Translations under genes and position numbers: made by a program | The notes under the pieces: generated by a model | What the model was told of the DNA's origin: nothing | Seen by the model: only the letters and a program-made list of their open reading frames with translations | Databases searched by the model: none | Origin: Corallochytrium limacisporum | Lineage: Eukaryota; Opisthokonta | NCBI GenBank assembly: GCA_002811645.1 | Contig: PDIP01000074.1 | Span: 1 to 46,457, forward strand | Length of the DNA: 46,457 nucleotides | Reading direction: 5' to 3' | In this document: positions 36,731 through 46,441 of the stretch, one piece after another | Layout of the letters: every line of letters starts with the position of its first letter | Numbering within the stretch: the stretch's first letter is position 1

Positions 36731-39202
36731 TTAAAGACGCTTCTTGGGAATTAAAACATCAGCGCGCAATCCATAGAATTGATGAGGCCAGTTGGCGGGA
36801 AGATCAGACCTCGCCGGTGTGAACAGCCATCCAATGTGCTCGCGACATTGACGGCATTCCGCGATGGTCCACGCGTAGCCCGGGAACCACGAATGCTCGC
36901 TGACAGCTTCTCCCGAAAACAGTAGATTTTGCGCGTCACGGAATGTAATGGTGGAGTGAATAACTCCACCTGAATTCACAAACACATTCTGGGGTCCTTC
37001 CTGGGTCATTGTAAACACATCTTTGTGTAACGCGATAACGTTATCACAGCGATGGAAATACGCTTCCGCCTCCTTGGCAAGGTTCAACAAGAAACGCAAT
37101 CTCTGAACTGGTTCCCCGAGGAGCAAAAAGTACATTCGTTCTCGATCGTTCATTCGCACGTGTCGCGCCAGCCAGTACGACAACGTCGTGGGATGTTCCA
37201 GTGGCATATCCCGCAATGACTGGGCATCGAATGATGGGCTCTCCCGTAGATAATTCATCAATTCGCCTACCAGATAGTTAAAGTCATATTCGCGGTAGAT
37301 GAAGGATGGCACTGGACTCAGAGACATCCGATACCATTTCTGGCGATCAATAACGGACTGGACGGACCGATTCAGACTCTTATCCCGCAGTGTACTTTCC
37401 CGCTCCCTTGAGGTCTGTCTGGTGTCCGGTACATTTGTGGGCATATACTTCCGGGATGACCCAGCAATTTCTCGTGGCAGCCGTCTCGGCAAGTGATCCC
37501 TGAGAGCTACTACACGCACAAGACGCTCACCATTCCCAGATACTCTCATACCAACCATATATACCCGCTGACGTACTGTGGTCACCACTCGCATCTGTCT
37601 GGTTCCATGGAGTGTTGCGTTTTCGTAGACCATCCCCTGGCTCATTGTCTGTGAGTCAAACTCTTCGCTATCGTTATGATCAACCGACGTGCGTCTGTCG
37701 CCATCCTGATCGGATAAAAAACTGTCATCATCGACATCTTCATCTCCGACTTCGGCGCTGGCCCCCGGGTTCCTATTGGTCTCACCTGGACAATCCTGTT
37801 CCTGACCGTCGACTTCGTTCAACGAAATTCTATGGTCGTGTTGCACACCATATTCGAGCTGTCTTGAGCGTGCTTCGATGGCCCGATTAAGAGGATGGTC
37901 CACGCCAGGGGATACGAAGAGATTCCGTCTCAAGAGCGCCAAGTTTAGTAGCACGTGGGTCCGAGAGCGAGTTGGGTTGTTACGCAACATCATCATTCCC
38001 TCCACTATTTCGTCCAGTCGAGTTGCAATCATTGACCGCTGATGAGCGTTGTACAAATCCTCTTGCTCCGGGTGACCGAAGATGTCTCGCCGGAGCGACC
38101 GGCGCATGCGAGTCCTTAAACGTCGCTCGCGTGCTCGCTGCTCTGGGTCTGGATGGAAAACACCTTGAAGTTCTAAGCTGACGCCCTGACGAACAAAAAT
38201 TTGGTGACTGTCCATGGGGTTTCGACGTCTACCAATTTGAGCGAAATATCTGTCATTTTCCACCATCTGCGTGTATTCGCTGTAGGGTTCAAGGTGGCGC
38301 CCGTTGTCGTTCATTTCCTGTACAAATTCAAGCTGCGATTGCTCATCGTTGATCAGGCTGGGAAGTTTTCGTTCACTGTGTTCCCACCAGAAAGGCCACC
38401 CAACATCAGTGTCGAGTAGAACAATGGTTCCCGACGGATTTCTGCACCGGTCCATGGCCATTTCCATGCGATCCATTAATGATCCCTCTGTCAGAATCAA
38501 CGGAAATGTCTGACCGGGAAGGGGCATTAGGATGCCACCCAGTTCGCTGGTGAGAAGAGCCGGCAATTCCATGGGTTCAGATGTAGGTATGATGCTTACC
38601 GTGCGGTCCAAAATCTCTTGCATCGTTCCAAGGTACATGTGTGGACCAGACCCCCGGTAAATGGGCCCGGTCAAGATTGGCAAGGGCGATGGTATTCGAG
38701 TACTGAGGTCACTATTGATGCCTTCGCGAGACGATGGCACTACTAAGCTCAGTCGATCTGCAGCAGTATGTGTGCTTGCCGCCCCACTACCCATCTCTTG
38801 GGCTGTCCTTGTTGCAGAATTTTGCCTAGACGCATCCCCTGTCATATCCTCGCGAATGGCGATCGCCCAGGATACAAGAGCCAAAATATCATTGAAACTT
38901 TGAGAGGTTATTGAGCGCTCTTGCCCGTTGTTTGTGTTCGTATTATTTCTGTGTCCGTTGCCGTTGTCATTGTCAGACATATCTGCGCGGGAAGATGGCA
39001 ACTGCTGTCCCACGGCCGAGCGTGACCAGAATATACTCTGCCAATCATCACGAGACGTGTCCTCCATTTCCTCTTCCATAAGATCTGCGGACAGCTCATC
39101 CGGCGCATCAACTAACTCTCCAGCAGAATTCGGGTCAGACGGACTAGACCTGGCGCTGCTAGCGTCGCGCAGCGGCTGTGGTTCGTCCTCATGGTGGACC
39201 AT
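36731..39202 (-). CDS. CRBN: Cereblon homologue (Lon-like N-domain plus CULT domain)
   Basis: In animals and plants cereblon is the substrate receptor of the CRL4 ubiquitin ligase (DDB1-CUL4). This 823 aa version is nearly twice the human length (442). Residues about 1-180 are acidic and disordered. MYLGTMQEI and ILMPLPGQTFPLIL (about 189-240) match the start of the Lon-like domain. About 270 mostly charged residues are then inserted before strands resuming near 535-567 (RVVTTVRQRVYMVGMRV). The helical segment FNYLVGELMNYL to PVQRLRFLL (about 640-710) fits the DDB1-facing region. The CULT domain (about 715-820) has EHSWFPGYAW and HIGW: Trp772, Trp778 and Trp792 equal human W380, W386 and W400 of the thalidomide/degron pocket, with His770 and Phe794 also kept. 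The second zinc pair is C783-x-x-C786. The first pair is not CxxC but HRC (H717, C719). Confidence 0.92.
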   Translation of the reverse strand: MVHHEDEPQPLRDASSARSSPSDPNSAGELVDAPDELSADLMEEEMEDTSRDDWQSIFWSRSAVGQQLPSSRADMSDNDNGNGHRNNTNTNNGQERSITSQSFNDILALVSWAIAIREDMTGDASRQNSATRTAQEMGSGAASTHTAADRLSLVVPSSREGINSDLSTRIPSPLPILTGPIYRGSGPHMYLGTMQEILDRTVSIIPTSEPMELPALLTSELGGILMPLPGQTFPLILTEGSLMDRMEMAMDRCRNPSGTIVLLDTDVGWPFWWEHSERKLPSLINDEQSQLEFVQEMNDNGRHLEPYSEYTQMVENDRYFAQIGRRRNPMDSHQIFVRQGVSLELQGVFHPDPEQRARERRLRTRMRRSLRRDIFGHPEQEDLYNAHQRSMIATRLDEIVEGMMMLRNNPTRSRTHVLLNLALLRRNLFVSPGVDHPLNRAIEARSRQLEYGVQHDHRISLNEVDGQEQDCPGETNRNPGASAEVGDEDVDDDSFLSDQDGDRRTSVDHNDSEEFDSQTMSQGMVYENATLHGTRQMRVVTTVRQRVYMVGMRVSGNGERLVRVVALRDHLPRRLPREIAGSSRKYMPTNVPDTRQTSRERESTLRDKSLNRSVQSVIDRQKWYRMSLSPVPSFIYREYDFNYLVGELMNYLRESPSFDAQSLRDMPLEHPTTLSYWLARHVRMNDRERMYFLLLGEPVQRLRFLLNLAKEAEAYFHRCDNVIALHKDVFTMTQEGPQNVFVNSGGVIHSTITFRDAQNLLFSGEAVSEHSWFPGYAWTIAECRQCREHIGWLFTPARSDLPANWPHQFYGLRADVLIPKKRL

Positions 39203-40214
39203 GTTGTGTATCGTCTAAGTCTTCGCTTTCAAAACAACCGTCCCGAAACATACACCGACATAGTGGCAACGAAGGTGACCACATCCTCAGCTCAAGGGTC
39301 CGGACGCTTGGATGTGTGCTTTCATTACATCTATTATAACGGGGAGTATCTCATTCGGGGTAGGTCGTGGTTGTACCTGCAGGTATTGTAGTAACCATCT
39401 AGATACCTGAACTTCCGTATATGACACGCCCCATGAACTGTTTCCCTGTTCCTTCGGACTACCGGTACAAACCCCGGTTTGCGCAGACACATCATTCGGT
39501 CGCATTATGGGACGTTAACAGGAATCAGATTCATTCGTTTCCCAAGCCTTGCGGCTGCTACCTTTCTATGACGTACATCCCATCTGGCAGCTGTGCGCGA
39601 TGCCAACCCTCTGCACAGTTGCGGCACCATGGAATTTCCCTTCTGTGTTCCTACGCAGACACACTTTCCATGGGTTGGCAAAAAGTTCGTGCATGTAGCA
39701 AAAGCACACACCTATGATCGTGGTATGCTGTGACGAGCTGGCGGGTGACCGATGAGGGTTTCTAAGAATTGCACAGATACCAGATACATTGCGAAGTCGA
39801 AGGAAAATCGTCCTATACTCTCAGTACTGCAGTGCGAGGAAACGAGGATGCGTCTCACTATCGCTCTGCCGGGACGTATTTTTCACTGCTGTTGTCCGCA
39901 CCCTGCAATCGGTCCCGCAAAACAGCCAAAACCCGGGGCCTACTTTGCACCGAAATTTGGCCGGTCCGGATGACCCTTGGAATCGTCACATTGTAAGGAG
40001 TAGGGGCGAGGAACCGTCCCAATAGTTCTGGTGACTTCAGGCGGAGCCACAACTATAGTGAGTATATTCTTTAACCGATAAAAATAACGAAATGATGACG
40101 ATATTTCATGCAATGCCCATTATAGAATGCAAAGGCATGAACAGTTGGCAGTCGCCCTTGCTCTTTGGAATACGTGTCAAATGGATTGTTGAGGATGTGT
40201 GACCAACAGCTGCA
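39203..40214. other. Intergenic region upstream of cereblon
   Basis: About 1 kb between the cereblon start and the IMP3 3' end. I see no gene, no poly-C/G tract and no RNA. Short frames over 39421-40025 have poor coding character. Confidence 0.4.
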
Positions 40215-40763
40215 CTATGCGAGGTCAAAATCATCTAGTTGATCATTGTACTGCATTACGTGACGCTTAATCTTGGAAGTGTCTACCCATGTGATGAAGT
40301 CCTCTACCGCCCGAGGAACGAGATAGGCGGGGTCTGTTACTGTAGATGGGCCAATACGCACATGACCGTGCTGGACCAGAGTCACTGCCTCTTTCATGGT
40401 CTCTGCCATTTTCAGATGCACCAAAACTACGGGTAGGCGTCGACGGCAGAAAGATGAGGCAGTGATTTTACTTGCATCTACCATTGACGTGCGGTTATTG
40501 CTCAGACCCATGCGGTAGAGCTTATCGAGCATGGCAGTGGTTGTATGGATGCGAAACGGGTCATTTGTGTCGAGCCTCGACAGCAAGCTTACCATTTTCT
40601 TGATCTGCCCCACTAGCTTATTGTACTTCACATAGTCTTCTCGGTCCTGAATGTGATATCTTCGCAAAATCTTTACCTCCCGGAGGTTCTGGTCTCCCTT
40701 CCATTCATAAAAATCAATCTTCTTAAGCAACTTCTGCTCATGGTATTTCAGTTTCCGTACCAT
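40215..40763 (-). CDS. IMP3: U3 snoRNP protein IMP3
   Basis: The 182 aa product is the nucleolar U3 snoRNP component that, with MPP10 and IMP4, helps U3 snoRNA pair with pre-rRNA in the small-subunit processome. It matches the family along its full length (human 184, yeast 183): MVRKLKYHEQKLLKKIDFYEW, REVKILRRYHIQDREDYVKY, LSRLDTNDPFR and a C-terminal S4-type RNA-binding region (about 105-170; FCRRRLPVVLVHLKMAE, then TLVQHGHVRIGPSTVTDPAYLV). The ATG at 40763 begins the conserved MVRKLK. It is divergent from RPB6 (628 bp between starts), and both support RNA synthesis and ribosome production. Confidence 0.96.
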   Translation of the reverse strand: MVRKLKYHEQKLLKKIDFYEWKGDQNLREVKILRRYHIQDREDYVKYNKLVGQIKKMVSLLSRLDTNDPFRIHTTTAMLDKLYRMGLSNNRTSMVDASKITASSFCRRRLPVVLVHLKMAETMKEAVTLVQHGHVRIGPSTVTDPAYLVPRAVEDFITWVDTSKIKRHVMQYNDQLDDFDLA

Positions 40764-41391
40764 TATGTCCGTGAATGGCGAACTTTTCTACACTTGGAAG
40801 CATGCTACGTCTTCCACTGGGAAATTCACTGAGGACAACTTGTTTTTTCGCGATCATCTTGTTCGCGCACAAAATACCTTTTAGAAATGGACACATTTGT
40901 GCTCTTAGAACAATTCATGAGCTCCCAGGTACTTACTTTTCCGTCCCCAACTCTATCCAGTGCGGGACCCGCGTGGCTGGAAGACGGGAGGGAGATTTGG
41001 CAGCCTGCGAAAGGGGGGAGGGAGGCACTGTCTAGTCGCCCTGCCCTTCCCCAAGCACACGAACAGCGCCACCGAGGATCTCGTTGTCGGGGCCATAAGT
41101 CGGTTCTTAAGCTTTGGATTAACTTCGCGGACCTAGCACTACGTACACAGTTTTCACAAAACTAATTGCAACTTCCATTCTTTCTGATGATTGTTGAGGA
41201 AAGGTACCAATATGCATGGGTATTTATTTGGTGCAATTAACGATGTAGTTGCCGTATTTAAGCGAAATCACATTACTCGAGGACACAGTTTAGACGGGAC
41301 TGACATTGTTCCCATACTTGCATGGTATAGATTTAATATTCTACGGAGTCGCGCCCTTTTAATTCTTAGTTTTCGATTGCAAGTAATCATC
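40764..41391. other. Divergent intergenic region IMP3/RPB6
   Basis: This is the shared upstream region of two growth-related genes. It contains GAAAGGGGGGAGGGAGG at about 41008-41024 but no run of eight or more G or C. An in-frame extension of RPB6 to 41191 exists but has no family counterpart. Confidence 0.4.
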
Positions 41392-41793
41392 ATGGCCGAT
41401 GACTACGAGGAGGGCGGTGTTGGTGGTTACGAAGATGAGTTTGGCGAGGACGAAGAATTCTATGCGGGCGACGACGACATCATTGCAGACGCTTATGATA
41501 ACAATGTAGTTACCAGTGGACAGGAGCCCAAAGACGGAGCACCCCGCCTTGCTACCACTCGTACGACAACAAAGTATCTGACAAAGTATGAGAGGGCAAG
41601 GGTTTTAGGAACTCGTGCATTGCAGCTCAGTATGAGCGCACCGCCAATGGTGCATCCCGGTTCGCTAACAGATCCTCTAGAGATTGCTATGCTCGAATTG
41701 AAGGAACGGAAATGTCCTCTGATCATTCGCAGGTATCTTCCCGATGGGTCTTATGAAGACTGGAAGGTATCAGAACTTTATTTTGAAGCGTAA
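41392..41793 (+). CDS. RPB6: RNA polymerase I/II/III shared subunit RPB6
   Basis: The 133 aa product is the ABC23/ABC2-class subunit (POLR2F; bacterial omega equivalent) common to all three nuclear RNA polymerases, needed for assembly and clamp stability. The ATG at 41392 (ATCATGGCC, strong context) starts an acidic N-terminal tail (about 1-35; [18 protein letters not shown]). The conserved core [20 protein letters not shown] (about 63-82), [20 protein letters not shown] and [14 protein letters not shown] is nearly identical to animal and fungal RPB6. Length is close to human (127) and yeast (155). The longer frame from 41191 is rejected as a start because its extra 67 residues do not resemble the family. 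Convergent with the neugrin-like gene. Confidence 0.97.
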   Translation: MADDYEEGGVGGYEDEFGEDEEFYAGDDDIIADAYDNNVVTSGQEPKDGAPRLATTRTTTKYLTKYERARVLGTRALQLSMSAPPMVHPGSLTDPLEIAMLELKERKCPLIIRRYLPDGSYEDWKVSELYFEA

Positions 41794-42404
41794 ACTGAAC
41801 ACAACGAACAGAACCGAAAATAGGAGTTAACATATTAGTTTTATTGCCTTGCCCTACAGTTTGGGCGTACTTCGTATCGACGTGAGCGCCTATCACGTCT
41901 TCCCGCTACTAGAACAACATATTATGCTCTGTGTAGGTGAATTTTTGGCAATCGATGCCGCATAACGAGGCCTACAAGGAACCAAGGGGCTGTTTAGCGG
42001 GAAAATGGTGCATTGTGCTCCTCGGTTGTATTGGTGCAGGTAACCAGTACTTGGGGGATACTTTTTGCATCGAGATCAGTGGCCATCGTGGATTTGAGGA
42101 TCGAAACCAGTCTAGTGCTGTCTGACTCTGAAGAAAACAAGTCTTATTTGCGATTTAATAGCGGAAGTATGGGTCCATGTTGATGTAAAGCACAGACCAC
42201 CACTCCGGACACATTTTCGTATATGTACGGTTGGTCGTAGTGTATACTGCTATGGTGGGCAATCTACAAGCGGAAAGTATTCCTCTGATATGTGAATCTC
42301 TGAACTCATGCCATTCGTACAGCAGTCCCAGACAAATCCCATCACATCTGGCGCATCGTTATAAGAAACAGGATCCCATTGTGTTCAAGATGATAAACAA
42401 GTGA
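41794..42404. other. Intergenic region between convergent RPB6 and neugrin-like genes
   Basis: The 3' sides of two genes meet here. A small minor frame at 41937-42125 has no recognisable features. No RNA gene is apparent. Confidence 0.4.
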
Positions 42405-43175
42405 CTAGGATTCTGTATCGACAGTTTTGAGCTGATGTGATTTAGACCGCGACCGACGTCGATTCGCCCTTTGCTGTTGAGCTTTGATGGGTGGATCTAC
42501 CACCTTGCGCACATGTGCATTTCTTTCGGCTAATTGCACCGCCTCTTGTTTAGAAGTGCCTTTACTGATCAGACGGGCCACCAGGCCCTCCCTATCGAGA
42601 ACCTCTTGCGCCTTCTCCACTTCGTGACGTGATGCCGAAATTGTGTTGAGTGCCTTTACTGCTCGGTTGATTGCTTTACGATCTGCATTGCTTGATAAAT
42701 CCAGAGCAAGTAGACTTCTTTCAGCGACGCCTGGAACTCTCTGCTTGTCGAATCCGTGCTTCGGGAGACTGTCCGCAGTGCCCCTGAGAATGCCAAGCGC
42801 TAAAGACGCCTTCTTCGTAATAGCCTGCCCACTTTTGTTTTGTCTAGTTTGCACTCCAGGATCCGGCTTGAAGGGTATATAGATTCTGTTTTGTTCCTGC
42901 CATGCCGGATGATCTGGAGGCAGTGTGGAGCTCTTGCCTTTCAAAATCTTGGTCACAGAACTTTGTGAAATTTGGAACTCATGGCTAAGACGCTCAACGT
43001 TGTAGACCCGTGGCAGTAATCTATGCAACTCTCGGATTTTCTCTCGCTGTGTCAATGGTAATAATTTTCTTACACCACCTTCATGTCGAAGCTGTTGTAA
43101 GCCCCAAAGACGCTGCACTGCTTGTAACCTCAAGCCTATACATTGTCTGCAGGTGTGCAACCACGGAATTGTCAT
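42405..43175 (-). CDS. Neugrin/Rrg9-like mitochondrial protein
   Basis: The 256 aa protein starts with a basic, acid-free segment (MTIPWLHTCRQCIGLRLQAV) that fits a mitochondrial presequence. The domain at about 40-85 reads PLTQREKIRELHRLLPRVYN, then VERLSHEFQISQSSVTKILK, a helix-turn-helix-like block that matches the neugrin family (animal NGRN; fungal Rrg9: I-R-x-L-H-x-x-x-P ... L-A-x-x-F-x-V-S-x-x-x-I-R-R-I-L-K). In animals NGRN helps 16S mitochondrial rRNA stability and pseudouridylation, and Rrg9 is needed for mitochondrial genome maintenance. The C-terminal half is basic and ends in RRRSRSK, likely RNA binding. The match rests on one motif, so the family call is probable, not certain. 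The ATG at 43175 is used. Confidence 0.65.
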   Translation of the reverse strand: MTIPWLHTCRQCIGLRLQAVQRLWGLQQLRHEGGVRKLLPLTQREKIRELHRLLPRVYNVERLSHEFQISQSSVTKILKGKSSTLPPDHPAWQEQNRIYIPFKPDPGVQTRQNKSGQAITKKASLALGILRGTADSLPKHGFDKQRVPGVAERSLLALDLSSNADRKAINRAVKALNTISASRHEVEKAQEVLDREGLVARLISKGTSKQEAVQLAERNAHVRKVVDPPIKAQQQRANRRRSRSKSHQLKTVDTES

Positions 43176-43682
43176 AGTGTGTTCTATACGGACCGTACGT
43201 CATTTTGCATTACAGAATCACATGAGAGCAACGTAAAATGTCCTGGTGCTGCTGTTGTTGTTTTCCAGCGAGATCAGAGCCAGAACTGAATACCTATACT
43301 GCATGAAAGTTTCGTCCCGTCTATACTAGCCATTCCTCCCGCACATAACCCCACCCGGCTGTTTAAGCTTATTTCTGTGTAGGGGCTTCTTCCGATACGG
43401 TGGGTGCCATGGGGAATAAAAGTCCATCGGCAGCGAAATAAATTGACTCCCGTTTGTCTTAGACCCCTTGCCCCCCTCATTCCAACCCCCTCTGGGTTGA
43501 AACTTTTGGCGCCAAGAATACGAAAGTTCCGTGGTAGCAACAGATGCAACAGAAAGGCAAACGTTTTCACCTTACTTGTGGTGACCATGAGACCATGCTA
43601 GGGTAAAAATGAAACAGTTTCCATACTAGTTCTGAATTGCAAACTGACAAGATCAGTCGTCTAAGCTACAGTTTGTGCGGGT
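43176..43682. other. Divergent intergenic region upstream of the large helical protein
   Basis: About 0.5 kb between two divergent starts. A GTTGCTGTTGTTGTT-like run near 43250 and a C6 run near 43470 are all that stands out. Confidence 0.4.
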
Positions 43683-46322
43683 ATGGATTTGCTAAACATC
43701 CAATGCGCCCAGATTCCCGCCACCCCGGGCGAAGAGGAAGACGGCGTGCGCTTTTCGTTTTGGATTAACAACTATGCCACTATACTCGAAAATGAGGTCC
43801 GTCTAAATCCGTCAATGCTTGCTATGGTCGCTGTTCGGACAGCATATCAACAGGTTCATTCGGGTGCCAAAGAAGATCTGTTGGTAGTTCCGGCAGAAGG
43901 CTCAGCTGAGTCTCCACGGGACTCATTGCAACTGCATGCGAGCCATGCCGAATTTTTCGCACGTCTTTTAGTAATTTGGGATGCTACAGAAGTCGGCATT
44001 GATGACTGTAGGCAATCAATTGGGCTTTGTTTGGCTGAAATCCTAAAAATTTATGGCGAAACGCATCGGGATAGTGAAGATAATGCGGCAGAGTTCTTGT
44101 CATATGCCTCTGGCTTACGTGTTGCTCTCGAGAGCAGAGCGATCATGGAAGTACCAGTCCACCAGATAGTTTGTGAGCTCGAACGTAAAGCACTTCTCTA
44201 CGCAGAATGCTGTTCTAAACTACGACTGACACCGAAGCTGTCTGCACCCGACGTTATTGCGGCAAGTCACGAGGATATTATGGTTTCGTGCTTGCTGCAA
44301 ATGCCTGCCAACCTATGTGATAGTCAGGACTTCTTGCGTAACTTGCTTACAATGGTACGAGACTATGACATTGATCTACCTTCTCTTTTTGAGACCGTGC
44401 TGGTTAAAGATGATACGTGTTTGGCACCTTTGGTTGAGCCCTTACAATCTCTAGAAAACGTGAAGCTATTGATGGACGTCCTGACGGTATTTTCAAGATA
44501 TTTGCCGTGGGATAGGTTTCGGGCTCTCGATCGTGCATCACACTCGCTGCTTGAAAATATGAAGAAGAAGGGTCATACAGGACCAATGCCTGTGTGTATC
44601 ATTGCTCGGGCAGTGAGGGCACTGGCGGCAAAGTATGGGGTTTCAAATGGGCTTGTCTGGCATTCACGCCATGGACCACAGCGACTGGCACGCTTTATTG
44701 CCACACGTGGCCTTGGATGTGGGACCTGTCTACGAGATGCGGTTCGAGTTTTGCAATGGGCTGGTGTGCACTCTGCTATTGAATCAACTCTCCATGCACA
44801 TATCGCAGCCCTGATCTGGTCACCGCAGCATACAGAGCTGCGACCAGCTCTTTGGGAGTCTGTTAATTTGTTCCTAAAGACCACCGCCGCTGATGATGCC
44901 ACTGCATTAAATGAATTGCTGGGCACTGTAGACAGCACACTGGAGCAAGTCTTTACGCAAACGACATCCATGTACAGAGACTGGACTGTGACTGTAGGCA
45001 ACCTGGAGGTCCTTCTCTCCAATGTCGATGTTCAAGGTAACAAAAATTTCGTGGAGATGGTCGTTGGGCATATTCGCCGGTTCAAGTCCTTGAAATGGAT
45101 CTCGGAGGCCCCAAGTCATCACCAGATGCACTTGTGCATCCAAATTGCGCGCAGACACTACAGTGACGTACGAGCTCAAGACAAACCCTTTGTCTTCCCG
45201 GCCGCTGTGCTCCATATTTGGTTTAAGGACGGGCTATTTAGTAAGTACATCTACCACATGGCGATTGTCCTTGACTTGTCGCCCCTGCAGGCAATTGAGC
45301 TTATTCAAGCTACTTTACCCGGTGCTGTTAGTGCCAAAATGCCTCTCAACTATGCTACTGATGTTGTAGATTCACTGCTTGAATTTGAGGATCAAGCAGA
45401 ATATGTCGGAAAATCTGCTATAGTTCTTACCACGTTCATGTTCTTGTGTCACACATCAGGACGATCGGCTTCAGACATTAAGGCTATCCTGGATGATCGT
45501 GTAAAAGTGTTTTTGGCCCAAAATCTTGCGGAAAGGGATATGGAGCTACTCTGCCGGTTGTTGCGCCTTGAGGATCTTGAGGATGGTCATTTACGGACTG
45601 TTCTTGCCAGAGAAGCCCTAGAGACCATCGGCTACGAAAACCATGGACTCAAGGGCCATGCAGCAGAGGATGACAGTGGTCTGATTGCTATGATTTCAGC
45701 GCAGGAATGTTGCGAGTCAAGTCGTAGAATTCGTTATGCCATGCAAAGTATTTGGTCTGATTTTGTCTTCGCCCCCACGGGGCATGCCACTAAAAAAGTG
45801 CAGACTTTGCTGCACATGGCAACTGAAGAATCGGAAGAGGACTCAGTTTGTTTGCAGCATGTCTGGGTTCGCCTAATCCGAAGGCATTCAAAGGCACCAC
45901 TGGAAGACAGAATGGTTAAGTTTTTGTCCTCCATCACTGCAGACATGAATGCTCTACTTCATGAGGACAACAATCATCGTGAGAGCCGCACTCAGTACAG
46001 ATTGTATTTGAAACATCTGTGGCTCAACGAATTACTCCTCGCTGGACTTGTCACAGATCCGGAGAAAGGTATCAAACTGCTGTCACGGAAGCCACAACAA
46101 GCCATTTTGAAATTGATGAACACCACCATTTCACAGCGATCACAATTCTCTGATGTGCACGCCGATCTCTTCTCCGCTGGTGACCAGATTGTGCCGGCTA
46201 TTTCTTTTGAGCAAAACGCAGCGGATAAGGGTCGAACTCTATCGGATAATTTGGCGATGTACGTGTCATCTCTGTCACTGGATGCAGCAGTAGTACACAC
46301 TATCCTCCAACATAACTCATAG
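43683..46322 (+). CDS. Large protein of unknown function (879 aa), mostly helical
   Basis: An uninterrupted 879-codon frame from ATG 43683 to TAG. Composition is leucine and alanine rich with amphipathic helices throughout and few glycine or proline breaks, which suggests an alpha-solenoid (HEAT-like) scaffold. Short anchors are MLAMVAVRTAYQQV near the start, YLPWDRFRALDRASHSLLEN near 280 and PLQAIELIQATLPGAV near 540. There is no signal peptide, membrane segment or catalytic motif. I considered cap-binding protein 80, Sec39/Rod-like and Mediator subunits but found no convincing signature. Codon usage is less GC-biased than in the housekeeping genes, so expression may be modest. Its stop codon lies about 120 bp from the TTAGGG repeats at the end of the window. 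Confidence 0.85.
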   Translation: MDLLNIQCAQIPATPGEEEDGVRFSFWINNYATILENEVRLNPSMLAMVAVRTAYQQVHSGAKEDLLVVPAEGSAESPRDSLQLHASHAEFFARLLVIWDATEVGIDDCRQSIGLCLAEILKIYGETHRDSEDNAAEFLSYASGLRVALESRAIMEVPVHQIVCELERKALLYAECCSKLRLTPKLSAPDVIAASHEDIMVSCLLQMPANLCDSQDFLRNLLTMVRDYDIDLPSLFETVLVKDDTCLAPLVEPLQSLENVKLLMDVLTVFSRYLPWDRFRALDRASHSLLENMKKKGHTGPMPVCIIARAVRALAAKYGVSNGLVWHSRHGPQRLARFIATRGLGCGTCLRDAVRVLQWAGVHSAIESTLHAHIAALIWSPQHTELRPALWESVNLFLKTTAADDATALNELLGTVDSTLEQVFTQTTSMYRDWTVTVGNLEVLLSNVDVQGNKNFVEMVVGHIRRFKSLKWISEAPSHHQMHLCIQIARRHYSDVRAQDKPFVFPAAVLHIWFKDGLFSKYIYHMAIVLDLSPLQAIELIQATLPGAVSAKMPLNYATDVVDSLLEFEDQAEYVGKSAIVLTTFMFLCHTSGRSASDIKAILDDRVKVFLAQNLAERDMELLCRLLRLEDLEDGHLRTVLAREALETIGYENHGLKGHAAEDDSGLIAMISAQECCESSRRIRYAMQSIWSDFVFAPTGHATKKVQTLLHMATEESEEDSVCLQHVWVRLIRRHSKAPLEDRMVKFLSSITADMNALLHEDNNHRESRTQYRLYLKHLWLNELLLAGLVTDPEKGIKLLSRKPQQAILKLMNTTISQRSQFSDVHADLFSAGDQIVPAISFEQNAADKGRTLSDNLAMYVSSLSLDAAVVHTILQHNS

Positions 46323-46441
46323 ATGAACTGCAAGCAGCATTTTTATACAGGGCGCATCCACCTTTACGCGATCATGAGGTACCAGCCTCTTTCAATTACT
46401 ATCGTACGTGGCAAAAATTTTTAGTCTTCGTAAGGCAAAGG
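46323..46441. other. Short 3' flank before terminal repeat
   Basis: The 3' flank of the large gene, without other features, running straight into the TTAGGG motif. Confidence 0.4.

Noticed and set aside
41191-41391. 67-residue N-terminal extension of RPB6
   Set aside because: RPB6 proteins start close to the acidic tail. The ATG at 41392 has a strong context and the extension has no counterpart.
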